A stretch of 64,000 bases of DNA, taken from positions 62,001-126,000 of the forward strand of contig JANWVO010000054.1 of assembly GCA_025056865.1 (NCBI GenBank), given 5' to 3'. Each line of letters begins with the position of its first letter. Position 1 is the first letter of the stretch. The stretch is from Bryobacteraceae bacterium (GTDB lineage: Bacteria; Acidobacteriota; Terriglobia; Bryobacterales; Bryobacteraceae). Position numbers and translations under genes: made by a program. The notes under the pieces were generated by a model. It was given only the letters and a program-made list of their open reading frames with translations. It had not been told where the DNA came from and searched no databases. Shown piece after piece: positions 21,168 to 28,715 of the stretch.

Positions 21168-22082
21168 ATGCGTGGCAGGAATCCTTTCTCGTTGCCGTGG
21201 TCGATGGTGACGCCGAAGCACGTCTATCTCAGCCGGCGGCGGGTGCTGGCATCGCTGTTGCCGATCCCCGCCGTGGCGGCTGCCACGCAACGCCTGGAAG
21301 GCATCCGCAAGACGGGCTACGGACAGGGCGAGAAGCTGACGCCTTATGAAGCCGTGACCGGCTATAACAACTTCTACGAGTTCGGGACCGGCAAGGAAGA
21401 TCCGGCGCGCAACGCGAAGAACCTGCGCACGCGCCCGTGGACAGTGCGCGTCGAAGGCGAAGTGCTGAAGCCGCGCACGTTCGACATCGACGAGGTGCTG
21501 AAGCTGGCGCCTCTGGAGGAGCGCATTTACCGGCACCGCTGCGTGGAAGGATGGTCGATGGTGGTGCCCTGGATCGGCTTCCCGCTGGCCGAGCTCCTGA
21601 AAAAGGCCGAGCCGAATTCGAACGCCCGGTTTGTGGCCTTCGAGAGCTTCTACGATCCCCGGCAGATGCCGCAGGCGGCGTGGGCAGGCATTCCGTTTCC
21701 CTACATGGAAGGCCTCCGGCTGGACGAGGCGATGCATCCGTTGACGCTGCTGGTTGTGGGGCTGTATGGCGAGATTCTCCCCAATCAGAACGGCGCGCCG
21801 TTGCGCCTGATTGTGCCGTGGAAATACGGGTTCAAGGGAATCAAGTCGATTGTGAGGATCCGGCTGGTGAAAAACCAGCCGCCGACGACGTGGAATCTCG
21901 CGAATCCGAGGGAATACGGGTTTTATTCGAATGTGAATCCGCAGGTGGATCATCCGCGGTGGAGCCAGGCGAAGGAGCGCCGCATCGGCGAGCTTTTCAA
22001 GCGGGACACCCTGCTGTTCAACGGCTACGGCAACGAGGTCGCCCACCTCTACGAGGGCATGGACCTGCGGAAATACTACTGA
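21168..22082 (+). CDS. msrP: Periplasmic methionine sulfoxide reductase, molybdopterin catalytic subunit
   Basis: A 304-residue molybdoenzyme that reduces methionine sulfoxide in periplasmic proteins, formerly YedY. It has a Tat signal ([20 protein letters not shown]), the expected N-terminal [10 protein letters not shown] segment, and the Mo-ligating Cys (C125) in [15 protein letters not shown]. The C-terminal [17 protein letters not shown] and the end DLRKYY also match. GAGGG lies 6 bases before the ATG. It overlaps the heme-binding msrQ partner by one base, the usual operon order. Confidence 0.96.
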   Translation: MRGRNPFSLPWSMVTPKHVYLSRRRVLASLLPIPAVAAATQRLEGIRKTGYGQGEKLTPYEAVTGYNNFYEFGTGKEDPARNAKNLRTRPWTVRVEGEVLKPRTFDIDEVLKLAPLEERIYRHRCVEGWSMVVPWIGFPLAELLKKAEPNSNARFVAFESFYDPRQMPQAAWAGIPFPYMEGLRLDEAMHPLTLLVVGLYGEILPNQNGAPLRLIVPWKYGFKGIKSIVRIRLVKNQPPTTWNLANPREYGFYSNVNPQVDHPRWSQAKERRIGELFKRDTLLFNGYGNEVAHLYEGMDLRKYY

Positions 22083-22711
22083 TGGGGATGGCGGTTCTCA
22101 GGAAGACGCTGCCCCAGATGTTGGTTTCTTCCGCGTTTCTTGCTCCTCTTTTTCTCCTCCTTTACGGATTTTTCCGCGATTCGCTAGGCCCGAATCCGGT
22201 GGAAAAGATCACCCATGAAACCGGCCAGTGGACATTGCGCCTGCTGCTGGCGACGCTGGCGGTGACTCCGTTGCGCCGATGCGCGGGCATGCCCTGGCTG
22301 ATCCGTTTCCGCCGCACGCTCGGGTTGCTGGCATTTTTCTACGGGCTGCTGCACCTGCTGACTTACGTGTGGCTTGACCAGTTCTTCGACTGGAAGGCGA
22401 TGGGGCGGGACATCCTGAAGCGGAGGTTCATCACGGCAGGCATGATGTCGTTCCTCGCCATGGTTCCGCTGGCGCTCACATCGACGCGGGGCTGGATCGT
22501 GCGGCTTGGAGGGAAGGGATGGCAGCGTCTGCACCGGCTGGTTTACCTGGCGGCTGCGGCGGGCGTGGTGCATTTCTGGTGGCTGGTCAAGTCCGACATC
22601 CGCGAACCTGCCCTGTACGGCGCCGTCTTGGCCCTCCTCATGCTCGCCCGCCTGAAGAAGAAAGGGCGGCAGGCTCCACGGGCCCCAGTTTCTACTTCCG
22701 GCTCCGGGTGA
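22082..22711 (+). CDS. msrQ: Heme-binding membrane subunit of MsrPQ
   Basis: A 209-residue integral membrane protein with about six hydrophobic helices. It passes electrons from the quinone pool or a flavin reductase to MsrP across the inner membrane. Family features include HETGQWTLRLLLATLAVTPLRR, FRRTLGLLAFFYGLLHLLTYVW and LHRLVYLAAAAGVVHFWW, with His residues placed as heme ligands. ATG 22082 shares its A with the msrP TGA stop; ATG 22088 in the same frame is an alternative. The tail is basic and Pro/Ser-rich. Confidence 0.95.
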   Translation: MGMAVLRKTLPQMLVSSAFLAPLFLLLYGFFRDSLGPNPVEKITHETGQWTLRLLLATLAVTPLRRCAGMPWLIRFRRTLGLLAFFYGLLHLLTYVWLDQFFDWKAMGRDILKRRFITAGMMSFLAMVPLALTSTRGWIVRLGGKGWQRLHRLVYLAAAAGVVHFWWLVKSDIREPALYGAVLALLMLARLKKKGRQAPRAPVSTSGSG

Positions 22712-23265
22712 GGATTTGCAAGCTATGGCCCGGCAGTCCGCGCCGGGTGTTTCTGGCACCACGGGGGCGCTCTCGACCGCCCGAAATCGGCGGGACGTTC
22801 ATGCCGTTCGGTTTCTGCCTTTCTCGTGAGCCCTGATGAATGGAGTGCTTCTTCCGGGGATTTGCGTGGGGCGCTCATCCGCGTTGAGGCTGATCCTGAA
22901 TCGGGCGCCAGATGCGATTTTGGCGTCGTTCCTTTGGCGAAGCCCGGACTCCCTGGTTCCTCCGGTTCTCCGGAGCCTCCCGAAACGGGAACAGAGGCAC
23001 AACGCAGGAAGGTCACCGGCGGCGGGGGAGCGCACTACCGGAAAGGTCAGGATGGAGCAGAGCTGGAATGACAGCCCCCTTCGGATGCAGCAAATGCCGC
23101 CGCCTGCCGCGGCAGGTGCCGGCTGCTCGCCCGGGTCTTGTAGGCAGAGGGCTCTGCGGGGTTGCCTCATGCCAACGCTGGGGAACCAAGAGATGCGGCG
23201 CCCGGACAGTCCGGTCCCGGCGGAGAAATGCGCTCATTGGTGTCGGACCCCGCTTCTCTGGGAAG
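22712..23265. other. 554-base gap without a convincing gene
   Basis: No open frame in this stretch shows the strong G/C third-position bias or recognisable motifs of its neighbours; frames of 80-150 codons exist on both strands but have random composition. It contains a hairpin just after msrQ and a perfect 14-base palindrome (CCTGCCGCGGCAGG, 23103-23116). It could be a decayed gene, a repeat element or hold an RNA; nothing decisive is visible. Confidence 0.5.
22729..22747 (+). terminator. Weak terminator-like hairpin after msrQ
   Basis: CCCGGC (22729-22734) pairs with GCCGGG (22742-22747) around a 7-base loop, followed by TGTTTCT. It is 18 bases beyond the msrQ stop. The T-run is interrupted, so it is only a candidate. 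Confidence 0.35.
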
Positions 23266-23271
23266 ATGGGA

Positions 23272-23997
23272 GTGCAGGTGGCTGAAACTGTCTTTCTGAT
23301 CCGGCACGGGCAGGCGGGGACGCGCGACGATTACGACCGGCTCTCGCCGCTTGGCGAGGAGCAGGCGCTGTGCCTGGCCCGTTATCTGCTCCGCGAGGGC
23401 ATTTCCTTTGACCGGTGGATCGCCGGCGGGTTGCGCCGGCAGCAGCAGACGGCGCAGATCGTGCACGGAGCGTTCCGGCAGGCGGGCCAAACGCCGCCGG
23501 AAATCGAAGTCGACGCCCGCTGGAGCGAGTTCGACCTCGACCAGGTCTATGCCGGCATCGCGCCGCAGATCGCTGCCGAGGATGCCGCGTTCCGGGCGCA
23601 TTACGAAGAAATGCTCGCCCGCATCCGCGCCGGCGACGGCACGGTCCACCGGCAATGGACGCCTGCCGACACACAGGTGGTGCGGGCCTGGATCGAGCAG
23701 CGCTTCCCCTTCGAGGGCGAGAGCTGGGCGGACTTCCTCGACCGCGTGCAGCAGGCCTTCCGCGACGCCGCCAACGGCGCGGCGCGCCGGGTGGCCATCT
23801 TCACGTCCGCCACCCCGGCTGCCATCACGGTGGCATCCGTTTTTGGAAGCCGCGCTCCACTGCACATCATGCGGATGGCGGGCGCGGCGCTGAATGCCAA
23901 CTTCACCATCGTCGATGTGCGCGGCGGCGCGCCATCGCTTTCCTGCTTCAACGCAGTGCCGCATCTGGACGACCCGCGGCTGCGCACGTACCGATGA
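23272..23997 (+). CDS. Histidine phosphatase family protein (phosphoglycerate-mutase-like)
   Basis: About 241 residues with the family signature LIRHGQAGTRDDYDRLSPLGEEQA near the N-terminus, carrying the phosphorylated His and an Arg. The second catalytic region with Glu is around ARWSEFDLDQV, and the distal His found in most members is replaced around IFTSATPAAITVAS (Thr-Ser rather than SHG), so catalysis may differ. I prefer GTG 23272, with GGAAG 6 bases upstream; ATG 23266 directly abuts that site. It overlaps the epimerase gene by 4 bases. The substrate is unknown. Confidence 0.82.
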   Translation: MQVAETVFLIRHGQAGTRDDYDRLSPLGEEQALCLARYLLREGISFDRWIAGGLRRQQQTAQIVHGAFRQAGQTPPEIEVDARWSEFDLDQVYAGIAPQIAAEDAAFRAHYEEMLARIRAGDGTVHRQWTPADTQVVRAWIEQRFPFEGESWADFLDRVQQAFRDAANGAARRVAIFTSATPAAITVASVFGSRAPLHIMRMAGAALNANFTIVDVRGGAPSLSCFNAVPHLDDPRLRTYR

Positions 23998-24854
23998 ACC
24001 TGCCTGCCGTCATTCTCGGCTGCGGATACACGGGCAGCCGGGTAGCCATCCGGCTGGCGCGGCGCGGCCTGCCCGTCCTTGCCGTCAGCCGCAGCCTGCA
24101 CCACCTGGCAGGCGAAGACAGAATCGAGCGTGCCGAGCTGGACCTGCTCCAACCGGGCGGCGTGGATCGCCTGCGCCCTTGCCTGCCGGAGGAGTTCCTG
24201 TTGCTGCACTCGCTGCCGGTGCTGGACGGCCAGCGCGAGTTGACTCGCGAGGTGCTCGGCATGCTGGCGGGACGCGCGCGCCGGATCGTGTACCTTTCCA
24301 CGACCGCCGTTTACGGCGATCAGCGCGACGTCGATGAAACCACGCGGCCCGCGCCGAAGACTCCGGAGGCACGCCTGCGGCTCGAAGCCGAAGAGGCTGT
24401 GCTCGCGGCCGGCTGCTCCTCAATCGTCCTGCGTCCGGCGGCAATCTACGGACCGGGCCGTGGCGTGCACGTATCCATCCCCGCGGGGCGATACCGCATG
24501 GCCGGCGATGGTTCCGCATGGGTTTCGCGGATTCATGTCGACGATCTGGCCGCGCTCGTGGAAGCTGCCCTGTTCAGCGATGTCCGGGGCGCCTGGCCGG
24601 TGGCGGATGAAGAGCCGGCGCGTCAGCGCGACATCGCTGCCTTTGTGTGCCAACTGCTCGGTTGCGCGATGCCCGCCAGCGCTCCGCCGGAGCTTCTGCA
24701 CCGCACGCTGCGCTCGGACCGGCGGGTCGACGGCCGGGCCATTTTCCGCCTGCACGGAATCGCCCTTCGATATCCCAGCTATCGCGTGGGCATTCCTGCC
24801 TGCCTGGCGGCCGAAGGCAGAGCGCCGCGCGGCGCGCTACAATCCGAATCTTGA
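23994..24854 (+). CDS. NAD-dependent epimerase/dehydratase family protein (short-chain reductase)
   Basis: A 286-residue Rossmann-fold protein. The N-terminal GCGYTGSRVA is the nucleotide-binding glycine motif, VYLSTTAVYGDQRDVDE supplies the Ser/Thr-Tyr region of extended SDRs, and VLRPAAIYGPGR plus WVSRIHVDDLAALVEAAL are typical epimerase segments. The usual YxxxK is not obvious after the VYG motif, so it may be an atypical oxidoreductase. It is coupled on both sides: ATGA with the phosphatase and TTGA with the pseudouridine synthase. Its role in that set is not clear. Confidence 0.82.
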   Translation: MNLPAVILGCGYTGSRVAIRLARRGLPVLAVSRSLHHLAGEDRIERAELDLLQPGGVDRLRPCLPEEFLLLHSLPVLDGQRELTREVLGMLAGRARRIVYLSTTAVYGDQRDVDETTRPAPKTPEARLRLEAEEAVLAAGCSSIVLRPAAIYGPGRGVHVSIPAGRYRMAGDGSAWVSRIHVDDLAALVEAALFSDVRGAWPVADEEPARQRDIAAFVCQLLGCAMPASAPPELLHRTLRSDRRVDGRAIFRLHGIALRYPSYRVGIPACLAAEGRAPRGALQSES

Positions 24855-25675
24855 AGCCGCGCCGGAAATCCTCCGCCCCAAAGCCCGCCGAGCCGAAGCG
24901 TGTGTTGAAGACGCTGGACCGCGCGCTGTCCAGGCTGGGCTTCTGTTCCCGCACGGAGGCCGCCGAATGGATCCGCGGCGGGCGGGTGCGCGTCAATGGC
25001 CGCGCCCAGACGGATCCTGAAACGTGGGTGGATCTCGACCGCGACCGCATCACCGTGGATGGCCGTCCGCTCGCGCCCAGCCGCAGGATTTACCTGCTGC
25101 TCTACAAGCCGAAGGGCTACCTGACGACGTGGCGGGACCCGCAGGGGCGGCCGACGGTTTACGACCTGCTGGGCAAGCTTCGCCAGTGGATCTTCCCTGT
25201 CGGCAGGCTCGACCTGGACACAAGCGGCCTGCTGCTGATGACCAACGACAGCGAGTTCGCCGAGCTGATCTCCAACCCCGATTACCACGTTCCGAAGACG
25301 TATCTCGTGAAGGCGTCCACGCTGCTTTCGGACGCGCAACTGGCGGCGCTGCGCCACGGCGTGGAGCTCAAGGACGGACGCACGCGCCCGGCGGAAGTGA
25401 TCCGGCTGCGCGACAGCGGCGGCCGCACATTCTTCGAGATCACGATCACGGAAGGCCGCAACCGGCAGGTGCGCCGGATGGTGGAAGCGGTGGGCAGCAA
25501 GGTGCTGAAGCTGGTCCGCACGGCGATCGGCCCGGTGCGCATCGGCAGCCTGGAGATCGGGAAGTGGCGCACGCTGACGCCGGCCGAGGTGCGGGCGCTG
25601 ACCGAATGCGCGAAGCGGGGCGCGCGCCGCGCCGCGAAAGAGCAGTCACGCCGCCTGCCGCCCGAGGCCGTCTGA
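24851..25675 (+). CDS. Pseudouridine synthase of the RsuA/RluB/RluE/RluF family
   Basis: A 274-residue RNA-modifying enzyme. It has an N-terminal S4 RNA-binding domain (RALSRLGFCSRTEAAEWIRGG) and a pseudouridine synthase domain with the catalytic Asp motif GRLDLDTSGLLLMTND; later ITEGRNRQVRRMVEAVG is the family's C-terminal signature. It probably modifies 16S or 23S rRNA; RluB-like 23S targeting is plausible given the S4 domain and length, but not proven. TTG 24851 overlaps the epimerase stop (TTGA); GTG 24902 would drop 17 basic residues. The 3' end overlaps the convergent ligase gene by 30 bases. Confidence 0.9.
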   Translation: MKPRRKSSAPKPAEPKRVLKTLDRALSRLGFCSRTEAAEWIRGGRVRVNGRAQTDPETWVDLDRDRITVDGRPLAPSRRIYLLLYKPKGYLTTWRDPQGRPTVYDLLGKLRQWIFPVGRLDLDTSGLLLMTNDSEFAELISNPDYHVPKTYLVKASTLLSDAQLAALRHGVELKDGRTRPAEVIRLRDSGGRTFFEITITEGRNRQVRRMVEAVGSKVLKLVRTAIGPVRIGSLEIGKWRTLTPAEVRALTECAKRGARRAAKEQSRRLPPEAV

Positions 25676-26869
25676 GAGAGCCGTCCACCCGAGCGTCATG
25701 GCCAGCACCTCGCTGTCGCCGAGGTTGTACTCGAACAGGCCGGTGACCAGCACGGCAATCAGCACGGCGGCCGCGCCGCGGTGCACCCAGGCAAGCTCAG
25801 GCTGCTGCCGGGCGCGGCGCCGGGAGGCGGCCAGTTGCCAGATGAAGAACAGCACCGCCGCCAGCGCCGCCGGCAGGCCCCGTTCGGCGGCCCATTGCAG
25901 ATAGATGTTGTGCAGATGGGCGTAGTATCCGGGCGGCGGCTCCGGCGGAAGATCCGCGGGGATATTTGCGCGGAAGTGCGCGCCGATGCGCTCCGGCCCG
26001 AGGCCGAACCACGGATGCCGCTTCACGATCTCGACGCCGGTGCGCCACGTGTAGATCCGGTGCAGGTTGGAATCCGTGACGCCGCGCGGGCGCACGATGG
26101 AGAGCGCGCGCTCGCGCACGGCGGCGGGACCCAGCCACAGGACAAGCACCGCCACCAGCGGCAGCGCCGCCGCAGCCCGCCTGCGCCAGTGCCATAGCAG
26201 GTACAGGGCTCCGGCGAAGGCGCCGATCCAGACGCCGCGCGTCATCGCCAGCACGAGCGCCACGCCCATCAGGACGAGGCAGGCCCACGCGGCGCGCCGC
26301 AACCGGGTGTCGCGGCAGGCCCACAGCGCCAGCGCCGCGCCGGCCATCATCGCGATCATCATCTGCCCGCTGAAGGTCATCCAGTGGCTGTTGAAGCCGG
26401 TGATGCGCGCGCCGATGTAGGCCGTGTAGAAGTCGGTTCCGGCGCGCTGCGCCGCGATGTATTTCACAGCGAACTGCCCGCAGCCCCACAGAGCCGACAA
26501 CGCTCCGCCGGCCAGCCAGCCCCAGGCAAGCCAGCGGGCATGGTCCGCGCGGCTGACAGTGGAAAGCACGGCAAACAGCGAGAGCCAGGCGTAGAACTTC
26601 TTCAGTTGCGGCAGCCCGGCGGCGGGAGCATCGCTCAGCGCCAGCGCCGCGAGAGTCCAGAAGAAGAAGAACGCGAGCAGGGGCCAGCCCTGCGGCAGCC
26701 GCCACCGCAGCCGGGCCGCGAGCATGCAGGCCAGGGCGAGGCCCAGCAGGATCTGCGATGCGGCGATGGAGACGGCAGCGGCGGCGGCCGCGCCCAGAGC
26801 GCACTTCAACGCCCCGTCCAGCCAGAACCCGCGCTCGGCGAAGGAGGCCACCACGGGGCAGTATGCCAC
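25646..26869 (-). CDS. O-antigen ligase-like membrane protein (Wzy/WaaL fold)
   Basis: A ~407-residue polytopic membrane protein with about eleven hydrophobic helices. The large loop region with TRGVWIGAFAGALYLLWHW and, later, HPWFGLGPERIGAHF and YYAHLHNIYLQWAAERG matches the Wzy_C/O-antigen ligase family: the Arg before the loop and the HNIYLQ segment are its hallmark. It would join or polymerise surface polysaccharide at the periplasmic face. GTG 26869 is chosen so as not to overlap divergent sixA; GTG 26854 is possible and neither has a clear ribosome site. No other glycan genes are adjacent. Confidence 0.82.
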   Translation of the reverse strand: MAYCPVVASFAERGFWLDGALKCALGAAAAAAVSIAASQILLGLALACMLAARLRWRLPQGWPLLAFFFFWTLAALALSDAPAAGLPQLKKFYAWLSLFAVLSTVSRADHARWLAWGWLAGGALSALWGCGQFAVKYIAAQRAGTDFYTAYIGARITGFNSHWMTFSGQMMIAMMAGAALALWACRDTRLRRAAWACLVLMGVALVLAMTRGVWIGAFAGALYLLWHWRRRAAAALPLVAVLVLWLGPAAVRERALSIVRPRGVTDSNLHRIYTWRTGVEIVKRHPWFGLGPERIGAHFRANIPADLPPEPPPGYYAHLHNIYLQWAAERGLPAALAAVLFFIWQLAASRRRARQQPELAWVHRGAAAVLIAVLVTGLFEYNLGDSEVLAMTLGWTALSDGLGRQAA

Positions 26870-26891
26870 AATACGGAACGGAGGCTCGGCT

Positions 26892-27371
26892 GTGGAGATC
26901 CTGCTGCTGCGGCACGGCATTGCCGAGGACGCCCGCCCCGGCCAGCCGGACGCCGACCGCGCCCTCACCCGGGAGGGAAAACAGAAACTGCGGACCTTGT
27001 TGCGGCGGCTTGCCAGGGCGGGCGTGCGGCCGGCGCTCGTGGTGACAAGCCCGTACCTGCGCGCCCGGCAGACGGCGGAGATCGCCCGCGACGTGCTTGC
27101 GCCGGACGCGATGATCGTGCCGGCCCGGGCTTTGGCCCCGGGATCCACGCCGCAGGAAGCCTGGGAAGAGATCCGGCTCTACGCAAACCAGCCCTCGGTG
27201 CTCTGCGCCTCGCATGAGCCGCTGTGCAGCGAGCTGGCGGCTTTCCTGCTCGGCGCGCCCGGGCTGGGGATTGACTTCAAGAAAGGCGCTCTCATGCGCA
27301 TCGACCTGGACGGCGCCGGGCCCCGGCCCCGCGGGACGCTCAGGTGGTTTGTGATTCCAAGACTCGCCTGA
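26892..27371 (+). CDS. sixA: SixA-type phosphohistidine phosphatase
   Basis: A 159-residue cytosolic phosphatase. It opens directly with LLLRHGIAEDA, the catalytic RHG motif, followed by ALTREGKQKLRTLLRRL, VVTSPYLRARQTAEIA and the distal catalytic His in LCASHEPLCSELAAFLLG. This pattern matches SixA, which removes phosphate from histidine phosphotransfer proteins. GTG at 26892 leaves 22 bases to the divergent ligase gene. The 3' end overlaps the convergent cca gene by 32 bases. It is the second histidine-phosphatase-fold gene within 4 kb. Confidence 0.88.
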   Translation: MEILLLRHGIAEDARPGQPDADRALTREGKQKLRTLLRRLARAGVRPALVVTSPYLRARQTAEIARDVLAPDAMIVPARALAPGSTPQEAWEEIRLYANQPSVLCASHEPLCSELAAFLLGAPGLGIDFKKGALMRIDLDGAGPRPRGTLRWFVIPRLA

Positions 27372-28665
27372 CGAACTGCTCGGCCTCTTCGCGCGTGCGG
27401 ACGCGGCCGGCCAACTGCTCCTCCTCGAGCGCCTTCAGGGCCCGCGAGAAGGCCGGTCCGGGCTGGTAGCCCATCGCCACCAGATCGCGTCCGCGCACCA
27501 GCGGCGGCGGATGCAGCGCTTCCGGCGGCAGCGCGGCCCGCCGCTGCCGCACCTGTTCGTAGATTTCCAGCGGGCGACCGCTGGAAGCGAGGTCGATCCG
27601 GTACAGCTCCAGCAGCGTGTCGAAGCCGGGCTGGCGGACGAAGCGCCTGAATGTGGCTTCGTTCATGCGCATGGCGTCCTTGAAGCGCATGTGCTGCGCC
27701 ACCAGCCAGACGACGCGCTCGATGAACTCCCTCGGATATCGCAGGCGCTCGAGAATCGCACGGGCGATTTCGGCGCCCGCCTTCTCGTGCTGGCTGAAGC
27801 GGATGCGGTCCTCGAAGGTCTGCGTGACCGGCTTGCCCACGTCGTGCAGCAGGCAGCCCCAGGCCAGGTCGAGCGGGGCGTAGCGCAGCATGCCGAGCAT
27901 GAGCAGCGTGTGGGTCCACACATCGCCTTCGGGATGGTAATCGGGCGGCTGTTCCACGCCCTTCATCCGCGCCACCTCGGGCAGGATCTGTTCGAGCAGG
28001 CGCGCCTCGTCCAGCAGTTCAAAGCCGCGGCGGGGATCGGCGCCGGCGAGAATGCGCGAGAGCTCGTCGCGGATGCGTTCTGCCGAGATGCGCACGATTG
28101 CGGGGGCGAGCCCGCGGATCGCCTCGAACGTGCGCGGCTCGATGGCGAAGCCGAGCTCGGCGGCGAAACGGACGGCGCGGAGCATGCGCAGGTGATCTTC
28201 GGCAAAGCGGTCGCGCGGATCGCCGATGGCGCGGATGAGTCCCGCGCGCAGATCCCCGAGGCCGCCCACATGGTCGATCACCTCGCCGGTGAAAGGATCC
28301 TCGAGCAGTGCGTTGATGGTGAAGTCGCGGCGGGCGAGATCGGCGCGGACGTCGGTCTCGAAGCGGACCTCGTCGGGGTGGCGGCCGTCGCGGTAGCCGC
28401 GCTCGCTGCGGTAGGTGGCCACCTGCACCTCGGCTCCGCCGCGCCGGATGAGGACGACGCCGAAATGCGCGCCCACTTCCACGGCGTCCGGAAACAGCCG
28501 CCGCAATTGGGCCGGGGTGGCATCCGTGGTGAGGTCGCGGTCGTGGACCGGCCGGCCGAGGAGCCTGTCGCGCACGCAGCCGCCCACCAGCCACGCTTCA
28601 TGGCCTGCGGAGCGCAGCGCGGCGGCCACTTCGCGCGCCAGCCGCGCGCCCGCATCTTCGCTCAT
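27340..28665 (-). CDS. cca: CCA tRNA nucleotidyltransferase with HD domain
   Basis: A 441-residue class II nucleotidyltransferase that adds or repairs the 3' CCA of tRNAs. The N-terminal LVGGCVRDRLLGR and HDRDLTTDATP give the GG and DxD metal motifs; RRDFTINALL, the RFAAELGFAIEPRT helix and the SAERIRDELSRIL region follow. HD-domain residues appear in GCLLHDVGKPVTQT. The ATG at 28665 is 50 bases from the divergent permease start, and the tail overlaps convergent sixA by 32 bases. A poly(A) polymerase role is less likely in this lineage. Confidence 0.93.
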   Translation of the reverse strand: MSEDAGARLAREVAAALRSAGHEAWLVGGCVRDRLLGRPVHDRDLTTDATPAQLRRLFPDAVEVGAHFGVVLIRRGGAEVQVATYRSERGYRDGRHPDEVRFETDVRADLARRDFTINALLEDPFTGEVIDHVGGLGDLRAGLIRAIGDPRDRFAEDHLRMLRAVRFAAELGFAIEPRTFEAIRGLAPAIVRISAERIRDELSRILAGADPRRGFELLDEARLLEQILPEVARMKGVEQPPDYHPEGDVWTHTLLMLGMLRYAPLDLAWGCLLHDVGKPVTQTFEDRIRFSQHEKAGAEIARAILERLRYPREFIERVVWLVAQHMRFKDAMRMNEATFRRFVRQPGFDTLLELYRIDLASSGRPLEIYEQVRQRRAALPPEALHPPPLVRGRDLVAMGYQPGPAFSRALKALEEEQLAGRVRTREEAEQFVRRVLESQTT

Positions 28666-28687
28666 GCTTTGATCGTAAGATAGGAAA

Positions 28688-28713
28688 CGCGGCCCCTTCC
28701 GGCCGCGGTTTTT
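28688..28713 (+). terminator. Terminator-like hairpin directly before the APC permease start codon
   Basis: CGCGGCC (28688-28694) pairs with GGCCGCG (28701-28707), 6-base loop, then G and five T (28709-28713). It ends two bases before the ATG at 28716, on the same strand. No Shine-Dalgarno motif is present between it and the ATG. On the opposite strand it is followed by only three T. Confidence 0.55.
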
Positions 28714-28715
28714 CT

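Noticed and set aside
22826-23071. 82-codon frame in the 22.7-23.3 kb gap as a gene
   Set aside because: Third-position composition is not biased and the translation has no motif; GTG start lacks a ribosome site.
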